From NCBI RefSeq assembly GCF_905171775.1, contig NC_053500.1, positions 123,523,741 to 123,587,740 of the forward strand: a DNA stretch of 64,000 bases. Direction: 5' to 3'. Under the pieces are notes generated by a model. It was not told the origin of the DNA and searched no databases. It saw only the letters and a list, made by a program, of their open reading frames with translations. Of this stretch, positions 59,801 to 64,000 are shown piece by piece (the first letter of the stretch is position 1; each line of letters begins with the position of its first letter). A program made the translations under genes and the position numbers. This DNA is from Rana temporaria (lineage: Eukaryota > Chordata > Amphibia > Anura > Ranidae).

Positions 59801-61269
59801 TAGTGACAGTGCTGATCTGCTCCCCACCCCTTCCCTTCCCACTGCTAAAATTACTGTGTTATATTCACAAAATCCCCTCTTTTAAATAACGTTATGTGCC
59901 CCACTCCCACTGTACGCGTTTTATAAAAGATATGCCGATGTCTACGGTATTTCAGATCGCCTCTTGGCACTCACGTGACTGCTCTCCTCTCCGAGTCTGA
60001 CAGTTACAGCGGGAGGGGCCGAGAACTCCCGCTGATGTCAGCCGGGAGAAGGAAAAAGGAAGGCAGTCACGTGAGCGCCAAGAGGCGCTCTGAAATATGG
60101 TAGAAATCAGCATATTTTTTCTAAAACACGTACAGTGGGGCACATAAAGTTATTCAACAGAGGAGATTTTGTGAATATAACACAGTAATTTTAGCAGTGG
60201 GAAGGGAAAGGAAGGGGCGGGGAGCGAATCAGCACTGTCACTAGCCGACAGGCAGGGAGAAGACAGGACATAGGAAAGATGTAGAGAGGACAGAGGCGAG
60301 ACGTAAACTGACCACAGTGTCGGGGCTCAGCAGCCATGATAAAACATGGTCAGTTTACAGAGGGGATGGCAGAATCAGCCAGGTATTTTAGATTATACAA
60401 GGGGCCAAATTACACAGCACAAGCACTGTGCTGGTATGCATATTTTAAAAGGGAACAGGATACCCTTTTTTTTTTTTTTTTTAAGGTTACAAAACACTTT
60501 AAAAAGGGGTTGCAAAGGTTCAAATTTCTTTTCTTTTTTTTTTAAATAACAAACATGTTTTACTTACCTCCACTGTGCAGCTCGTTTTGATCCTGGTCTT
60601 CTGAGGTCCCTCTGCAGCTGTCTCGGCTCTTCCCCGCATCAGCTAACCCCCTTCATGGGAAGCTCTCTCCCAAGGGGGTTAGCTTGCGAGCGCGCTCCGG
60701 TGAGACAGCCAGCAGCTATAGCCGCCGACTATAACTCAGCCCCACCCCACGTCATTGGTTTGATTGACAGCAGCGGATGCCAATGGCTGCGCTTCTATCA
60801 ATCATCCAATAAATGAGCGAGAAGAGCGAGAAAAGCGAGAAAAGCCCGGTCAGAAGCCTGCTCGTTCACGATGCAGGACTTTTGAGGGCCAAGGTAAGTA
60901 AACAGGGAGGGGGGCAGCAAATATCAGATGTTTTTTCACCTTAATGCATAGTATGCATTAAGGTGAAAAAACATCAACCTTTACAGCCCCTTTAAGTTAT
61001 CTGTATAACACACCACCTGTGTCTGAAACATGTATGCATTATTCTTGGCAGAATGCATAAGCCTGGTGTGAATTTAGGTTTATGAAGCCAAGCAGATGAC
61101 AGAACACAGCAGAAAATTGTGCTGAAAGTACAAAGTTGAGCATTATTAAACGTCCGTCATTCCTAGTGAAGCTGCTTTTGCCCTGCCTGTCACTTACTGT
61201 GTATTGTTGCTTCCGCTTTCATCATCCATCACTGTAAACATACTCTTCCCAGCCGCTCTGCTTATTTCC
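44846..61269 (-). CDS. IFT52: IFT52, intraflagellar transport protein 52, C-terminal 298 residues in 9 exons
   Basis: Coding exons: 61198-61269, 58674-58800, 56021-56107, 53300-53368, 52807-52961, 51048-51135, 50101-50209, 48288-48433, 44846-44890. All splice phases agree: 898 nt is one base plus 299 codons including the stop. The translation matches vertebrate IFT52 from the EISRAAGK region to the C terminus. Landmarks in order are LTFVYPFGATLNVMKPAVAV, GSCHMFNDQYLDKEE, RDFTTLFDMGIHQLDT, LNVKHETLQLIQPQ, VFPPSFRELLPPALDLFDLD, EFYVRKCGDILGV, FFQVVEFKKLNQ and DTSETGFQSS. IFT52 is a core IFT-B1 subunit in cilia. Its N-terminal GIFT domain is partly outside the window, its middle contacts IFT88 and IFT70, and its C terminus pairs with IFT46. 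By recall human IFT52 has 437 residues, so about 139 N-terminal residues lie to the right. The gene runs toward MYBL2 in the same orientation. Confidence 0.96.
44960..45325. repeat. Foldback element, about 150-bp arms
   Basis: GCCAGCCCCTCTATTAGAGC near 44972 is mirrored by GCTCTAATAGAGGGGTTGGC near 45293. The arms continue through AAGGTATTTACATG and GGCC(A/G)GTCACGTGAC. Confidence 0.92.
45430..46290. repeat. Diverged foldback-family fragment with nested hAT element
   Basis: GGGCTCAGCAACCATGAT, GGATCAGCCAGG and GTTACACAGCGCAACCACTG match the 59.6-kb family. It is interrupted at 45593-46242 and resumes with GGAAACAGGATCCATT before a poly(T) of about 29. Confidence 0.8.
45593..46242. mobile_element. 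hAT element, CAGTGGTTCTCAACCTG ends
   Basis: Inverted partner GGTTGAGAACCACTG at 46228-46242. Flanks TTTAAAAGG and CTTTAAGG are an imperfect target duplication. Confidence 0.88.
46291..46835. other. IFT52 last intron, nothing recognised
   Basis: No exon or clear repeat boundary supported. Confidence 0.35.
46836..47280. repeat. Diverged foldback
   Basis: TTGCCGATCAGCTGG (46914) pairs with CCAGCTGATCGGCAA (47204). TGAAACCTATACAAA (47004) pairs with TTTGTATAGGTTTA (47113). GGTGTTCTG near 46848 pairs with CAGAACACC near 47261. Confidence 0.75.
47314..48044. mobile_element. MITE with TGGGGTAGATTCAG ends, third copy of a family
   Basis: TGGGGTAGATTCAG and CTGAATCTACCCCA are exact inverses. The interior (AATGACGTCGCAAGGAAGTC, AAATGGCGTCCAGCGCCATT) matches 17672-18503. 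Confidence 0.92.
48288..48433 (-). CDS. IFT52: IFT52 exon (C-terminal, IFT46-binding region)
   Basis: 146 nt. GC completes Cys, then TDDDLEFYVRKCGDILGVTA, NLPKEKQDAKNILEH and IFFQVVEFKKLNQ. The donor is GTAAATATAG. The family's C-terminal helices pair with IFT46. Confidence 0.96.
48435..49030. other. IFT52 intron, unassigned
   Basis: No exon, ORF or repeat terminus supported. Confidence 0.35.
49031..49499. mobile_element. hAT element, TAGAGCTGCACGAT ends
   Basis: The left TAGAGCTGCACGAT and right ATCGCGCAGCTCTA are inverted. Flanks CCCCACCC and CCCTACCC match at 7 of 8. Confidence 0.88.
49519..49933. mobile_element. MITE related to 36.6 kb copy
   Basis: TAAAGCCTTGTACACACGG to CTGTGTGTATGAGGCTTA. 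The interior is diverged from 36579-36978 but has TTTGTTGGCCGAAAATTG and matching blocks. Confidence 0.8.
50101..50209 (-). CDS. IFT52: IFT52 exon
   Basis: 109 nt, encoding VFPPSFRELLPPALDLFDLD then ENFSSEKSRLAQITNR plus one base. The donor is GTAAGTATTG. Confidence 0.95.
50395..50740. repeat. Repeat fragment of the AGCGGAGTTCCGC family
   Basis: AGTCAGCAGCTAC / GTAGCTGCTGACTT and GGCGGAACTCCGCTTTTAA resemble the element at 12984-13395. A poly(C) run lies at about 50488-50500. Confidence 0.6.
50850..50894. repeat. (CA)n microsatellite, about 22 units
   Basis: Pure AC/CA run in an IFT52 intron. Confidence 0.98.
51048..51135 (-). CDS. IFT52: IFT52 exon
   Basis: 88 nt, encoding AYEQLNVKHETLQLIQPQLE then TPLPTMQPA. 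The acceptor is ATGTTACAG and the donor GTAAGTATTCC. Confidence 0.95.
51470..52600. repeat. Interspersed repeat containing the 25-bp minisatellite
   Basis: TTGTGGGCTTTGGTGAAATA and CAGCTGCACTGGA match 35430-35545. After the array come a poly(T) tract and G-rich AGGCGAGAAGGGG-type sequence. Confidence 0.75.
51489..52000. repeat. 25-bp minisatellite, 20 units in three homogeneous blocks
   Basis: Units of GG(T/C)GTCGGTCAGCAGGGCA plus GAGGAC. Seven T-form units, then seven C-form units, then six with CGCGTCGGTCAGCCGGGCA. First and last units carry GTGTCAGT. All plus-strand frames are open because the unit has no stop, so the ORFs are artefacts. Confidence 0.98.
52807..52961 (-). CDS. IFT52: IFT52 exon
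   Basis: 155 nt. It begins ISDYTMLPDSNKLSQRLRVC and contains NPRDFTTLFDMGIHQLDTSS. The donor is GTAAGTCACG. It ends in phase 2 and joins AYEQLNV. Confidence 0.95.
53040..53288. mobile_element. hAT MITE (249 bp) at an IFT52 splice donor, TSD TCCACACT
   Basis: CAGTGGCGTCACTAGGG at the left and CCCTAGCAACGCCTCTG at the right. An exact TCCACACT duplication is at 53032-53039 and 53289-53296. The right copy is intron positions +4 to +11 of the donor at 53299. Confidence 0.95.
53300..53368 (-). CDS. IFT52: IFT52 exon (69 nt)
   Basis: Phase 0, 23 codons: DVLMQWLTTNDIQLNQIDAE then APE. The donor GTAAGTGTGGA is immediately followed by a hAT MITE (53040-53288). Confidence 0.94.
53530..53825. repeat. 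Degenerate minisatellite, about 33-35-bp units
   Basis: AGTTCAGGAGTGCACTACGTACAGAGTGC-type units repeated about eight times with many substitutions (GGGTTGAGGAGAGCACTACA and similar). Confidence 0.85.
53866..54379 (-). mobile_element. tRNA-derived SINE, full length, about 513 bp
   Basis: On the minus strand the head GGTAGCTGCGGTGGCTCAAT carries an A-box-like GGTGGCTCAATGCG, and GGGTTCGGATCCC fits a B box about 50 bp downstream. A long body and a poly(A) tail (T run 53867-53880) follow. The target duplication TTTCACCCCTC is at 53855-53865 and 54380-54390. Confidence 0.88.
54391..55260. other. IFT52 intron, nothing recognised
   Basis: Pyrimidine-rich to AT-rich sequence with no supported exon or repeat end. 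Confidence 0.35.
55269..55611. mobile_element. hAT MITE (CAGGGGTCTCCATAC ends)
   Basis: The right end GTTTGGAGACCCCCG is inverted. Target duplication AGTTAGAC / AGTTAGAA, 7 of 8 identical. A widespread vertebrate family with a GGGCCGCATCTGGCCC motif. Confidence 0.9.
56021..56107 (-). CDS. IFT52: IFT52 exon
   Basis: 87 nt, phase 0, encoding EHGGKLAVVGSCHMFNDQYL then DKEENGKIL. The acceptor is TTATTACAG. The donor GTACTTTTTT is weak at +4 to +6, yet the frame to the next exon is right. Confidence 0.93.
56341..56805. mobile_element. DNA transposon with TATTTATCGG ends and an internal perfect hairpin
   Basis: TATTTATCGGGGTATTGCGC and GCGGTATACGCCGATAAATA are inverted and related to 16144-16806. 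The hairpin at 56565-56706 is listed separately. Confidence 0.85.
56565..56706. repeat. Strong hairpin with a 30-bp perfect arm
   Basis: GGCCAGGCTCGGCTTCGCTC then GTGCTCACGC (56587-56616) is exactly inverted at 56631-56660. Outer arms continue through AGTGCAGTACACT with a small bulge. Confidence 0.93.
56812..56884. repeat. (AT)n microsatellite, about 36 units
   Basis: Pure AT run at the end of the transposon above. Confidence 0.97.
57263..57366. mobile_element. Partial hAT MITE, same family as 29.9 kb
   Basis: CAGTGATGGTGAACCTTGGC through AAATGTAGTTCC. The right inverted end is lost. Confidence 0.85.
57367..57641. mobile_element. TTAA-family 3' fragment
   Basis: Ends GGCAAGTGGTTAA at 57641, preceded by GTACGTGATTTTGC. 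A GATGCCTGCATCAGGCATC palindrome lies inside. Confidence 0.65.
57818..58128. mobile_element. Second TTAA-family 3' fragment with a Phe/Ile-rich minus ORF
   Basis: Ends CAATTGGTTAA at 58128. GATGATGCCTGTAGCTGCAGGCATCATC is a hairpin like that at 57560. The minus-strand frame (KSILAAAIAGLLTW, TSPIFVNKPAVVKC) has no support as an exon and probably belongs to the repeat. Confidence 0.5.
58129..58673. other. IFT52 intron, nothing recognised
   Basis: Ordinary AT-rich intron. Confidence 0.4.
58674..58800 (-). CDS. IFT52: IFT52 exon (GIFT domain end)
   Basis: 127 nt. It encodes ALTFVYPFGATLNVMKPAVA, then VLSTGSICFPLNRP and IMAFYQSK. The donor is GTAAATACC. It is nearly identical to human IFT52 in this block. 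Confidence 0.96.
58801..59590. other. IFT52 intron, nothing recognised
   Basis: No exon or repeat terminus supported. Confidence 0.4.
59600..60445. repeat. Large foldback element, arms of about 370-400 bp
   Basis: The left arm, about 59630-60000, is the inverse of the right, about 60060-60430. Examples are CAAGCACAGTGATTGT / GCACAAGCACTGTGC, AATACCTGGCTGATTCTGCC / GGCAGAATCAGCCAGGTATT, TAGCAGTGGGAAGGGAA and AGTCACGTGAGCGCCAAGAGG. Both arms encode the same short frame (VSLQRGWQNQPGILDYTRGQ) in opposite directions. Confidence 0.95.
60499..60995. mobile_element. MITE with TTAA target site (AGGGGTTGCAAAGG ends)
   Basis: TTTAAAAAGGGGTTGCAAAGG and CCTTTACAGCCCCTTTAA, TTAA-bordered. It shares its interior with 6654-7024. 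Contains an ATGCATTAAGGTGAAAAAAC hairpin near 60940-60972. Confidence 0.88.
61198..61269 (-). CDS. IFT52: IFT52 exon (first seen in window)
   Basis: The acceptor is TTTCCACAG and the donor GTAAGTGAC. It encodes EISRAAGKSMFTVMDDESGS then NNT plus CA; the next exon's G completes Gln. Confidence 0.92.
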
Positions 61270-61516
61270 CTGTGGAAATAATGACACAAAACATCAGTTG
61301 GATTAAATTAAACCTATAGCACTTCTATATCAAATCTAATAGGAAGTTGTGGCTATTATTTAACCATTGAACAGATTTCATGTTTCAGTAAAAGGCCTCT
61401 TATAAAAAAAAAGGTAAAGAACAGCGTACACAGCTGCATCTTATGGTTCCCCATAGTAATGCATTAGCAAAAACGCTGTGCGCATGTACCCACCGCTACT
61501 CATGCACACTTAGGAG

Positions 61517-61925
61517 TAGGGTTGTCCCGATACCAATACTCGTATCGGTACCGATACTGAGTATTTGCGCGAGTACTTGTACTCGTGCAAATGCTCCCGA
61601 TGCTTCACCCGATACTTTTTTTTTCTAGAGAGCGGAGAGCATAGCAGAGCAGTCCTCAAAGAGAAAGCCAAGCCCTCCTCCCCTCCCGCCGCCGCCGCCG
61701 CCTAGTTGATCAGCGCGGGGAACATTACAGCTTTCATTTCCAGGCACTTTGATAGACAGATCACCCGTCCCAGGATTGGATGGGTGATCTATCAAAGTGC
61801 CTGGACAAGGGGGAGGGGCTATATATGACGAGGCGCGCCGGGGAACACACAGCTATTCAAATGAAAGCTGTAATGTTCCCCGCGCTGATCAACTAGGCGA
61901 CCGCGGCGGGCTTAGGAGTGTATTC
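61517..61925. mobile_element. hAT fragment (TAGGGTTGTCCCGATACC) with GC-rich foldback
   Basis: One end only at 61517. At 61694-61913 CTAGTTGATCAGCGCGGGGA is mirrored by TCCCCGCGCTGATCAACTAG, and CCAGGCACTTTGATAGA by TCTATCAAAGTGCCTGG. Confidence 0.82.
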
Positions 61926-64000
61926 TTTTTTTTTTAAATCAAAACGACGTTTATTGAGCATAGAGCAAGGGATGGTTACAAACAGTGCAGTAAACGGTGC
62001 AACATGCACCACAAGCAAGGATACATGGTAATGTCAAAAGTACAGGTACAACAGACATAGCGAGACAAAATAAGTGGCATATGGAAGTGCGAAAAAAGGG
62101 CTAAGAGACATGTCACGAAAGTGAGGGGGGCCTTGTCCCGAGGTTATCGAGCAGGTGCCTAAGAGGGACGTTAACCAGTAGGGGTATCACAGGAGGAGGC
62201 TTCCCCCAGCCATCTATCCCAGATCTTGTTGTATTTACCGGGGCATCCCCTATGTGTATAAAGAAGCTTCTTAAAAGGCAGGGTGTCGTTGACGGACTTG
62301 ATCCATTGTTGCAGGGTGGGAGGGGGACCCCTCAGCCAGGTTTTCGCTATCTGAAGCCTCGCGAGGAAAAGAGTCTCTTGCAAAAATATGTTAAGGTATT
62401 TCTCGGCCTCAGACAGCGAAAATATCCCGAACAAACATTGCCGGGGGCTAAGGGAGAGAGGGGAGCCCATGCGGTCGTGGAGAAAACGGACTACCTGGGT
62501 CCAGAAGCCGTTCACACAGGGGCATTCCCAGAGGAGGTGGTAGAGGGTAGCTTCAGGGGAACCACAGCCCGGGCAGTTGGGGTCACTACCCGGCCTAAAC
62601 TTTGAGAGCCGACGAGGCGTCAGATAGGACCGGTGCAGGATATATAATTGGGTCAGACGGTCGGAAATTTTAGGAGAGACCAGCTTGCAGTTAGTAAGGA
62701 CTTCGTCCCATTCACCCGGCGACAGCACCCCCAGATCGGGCTCCCAGTGGGTCTTAGCCCGCTGAAGGGTGGCGTCCGCCGAGGGAACCAGGAGGTATGA
62801 ATACAGTTGGGAGATCAGTTTCTTAGGGTCCGATCCCAAAACAATATCAACGGGAAGTGGGATTTCGAGCTGTGGGATATTATTACCGAATTGTGTGGTG
62901 ATTGCGTGGCGAAGTTGGAGATAACGGAAAAACATGTGGTTGGCTAGGGAATGGGCATCTTTGAGGGATTGGAAGGACCTGACCGAACCGTGCGCGACGA
63001 CGTGTGTAAGGTAAATAATACCGCTCCTGATCCAGGCGCCACGGTCGGGGACCGTGGCAAGCTCGGGCACGAGAGGATTATCCCAAAGGGGCGTATGGGA
63101 GTGCGGATTGGGGGCCTTACCGACTGACATGGTGATGTGCCAAATTTTGCGGTGATGAAAGAGCAGTTGGTTCCCAGCATCCGCCCGCCTGGAGCCGCGA
63201 GGCTCGCAGAACATAAGCTGGAAGGGGTGCGAGACCGGGCCCGGGGTTTTAGAACACACCATGGCCAGGTAGCGTCCCCTGTCGGAGTGATGAATGTAGT
63301 AGAAATGGGAGAGCTGGGATGCAACATAATAAAGAAAAAGGTCAGGAACCGAGGTGCCACCTTGACTGGAGGGGCACTTCAGCACCCGCCATGACAATTT
63401 ATGCCGAGAGGGGCCCCAGATAAATGAGTTAAGGATGGACTCCATAGCTTTGAAAATACGAGGAGGGATGTATAGCGGGGCATGCCAGAAGGCATAGAGT
63501 AGCTTCGGGAGAAGGATCATCTTAACCAAGCCTATGCGGCCCATTACCCCAAGAGGGAGTCGGGACCATGTCTGCGTTTTGGATTTTAGGGTGTGGAAGA
63601 GTGGCTCAACATTAAGGCGTATATAGTCTGAGGGGGATCTGGTAACATGAACACCTAAATATTTGATAACGTCCGTGCGCACCAATGGGAGGGCCGCCTG
63701 GCTCGCGGTGGGGGGGCCTAGATCTAGAGGGAGGATATGTGACTTAGCCCAGTTAATCTGTAGACCTGAAAATTCCCCAAATTGAGTTATGACTTGAAGG
63801 GCCGTCTGTAGGGAGGGACCTGCATCCGACAGGTAGAGGAGCATGTCATCTGCATATAAGCTAAGAAGTTCAGTGACGCGACCGCAGCGCAGCCCGCTGA
63901 TCCCAGGGTGGCTGCGTAGGGCTATGCTGAGGGGTTCGACGGCCAGAGCGTACAGCATGGGCGAGACAGGGCAGCCCTGACGTGTGCCACGGGACAAGGG
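61926..64000 (-). mobile_element. L1/Tx1-like LINE, 3' part with a 608-codon open ORF2 segment
   Basis: The frame is open from the window edge to a stop at 62171-62173. It contains RT motifs GTRQGCPVSPMLYALAVEPL and YADDMLLYL, then FGEFSGLQINWAKSHILPL. A C-terminal Cys/His cluster (CPGC...TLYHLLWECPC) is typical of this LINE group. A 3' untranslated part with AATAAA (minus strand, near 61950) and an A tail (61926-61936) follows. No frameshift is seen in 1.8 kb, so it is a young copy. It lies in IFT52 intron sequence. Confidence 0.88.

Noticed and set aside
62252..62605. 117-codon plus-strand ORF
   Set aside because: Shadow of the LINE ORF on the opposite strand.

Overview
This window is eukaryotic, from a vertebrate with a large, transposon-rich genome. 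It is most likely an amphibian, and probably a neobatrachian or ranid frog. Evidence: two split genes whose predicted proteins match vertebrate MYBL2 and IFT52, long introns with GT-AG borders, and dense non-autonomous DNA transposons with 8-bp (hAT-type) or TTAA (piggyBac-type) target duplications. CR1/Rex-like and L1/Tx1-like LINEs, a decayed DIRS-like element, a tRNA-derived SINE and long AT/CA microsatellites add to this. The species is an inference. No bacterial, CRISPR or operon-type feature was seen.

Layout. (1) 1-24,656, minus strand: MYBL2 (B-Myb). Eight coding exons (418 codons, phases all consistent) run from the start codon at 24,656 to an exon ending at 1,962; the C-terminal exons lie left of the window. 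Intron 1 (about 12 kb) holds stacked MITEs and a 4.3-kb G-rich minisatellite only about 400 bp from exon 1. (2) 24,657-24,990: a compact promoter with an E2F-type site, an ATF/CRE palindrome, a CCAAT box, a TTTGAA element and a GC box, probably bidirectional. (3) 24,988-35,035, plus strand: an unrecognised gene, divergent from MYBL2. A candidate first exon joins in frame to a well-supported terminal exon at 33,985-35,035. (4) 35,040-44,690: intergenic, nearly all repeats, including one LINE broken by three later insertions and a nested set of hAT MITEs. (5) 44,690-61,269 and beyond, minus strand: IFT52, nine exons encoding about 298 C-terminal residues; the 5' exons lie right of the window. 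(6) 61,517-64,000: hAT fragment, foldback and the 3' part of an L1/Tx1-like LINE with a long open reading frame.

Biology. IFT52 is a core subunit of the ciliary IFT-B complex. MYBL2 is the cell-cycle transcription factor of the MuvB-B-Myb complex. As I recall, the two are adjacent and co-oriented on human 20q13, and the same order here suggests conserved synteny. The plus-strand gene between them is what I could not name, and it is the best candidate for something undescribed. No computation or database search was run. All identities come from reading the translations and comparing with remembered family sequences.
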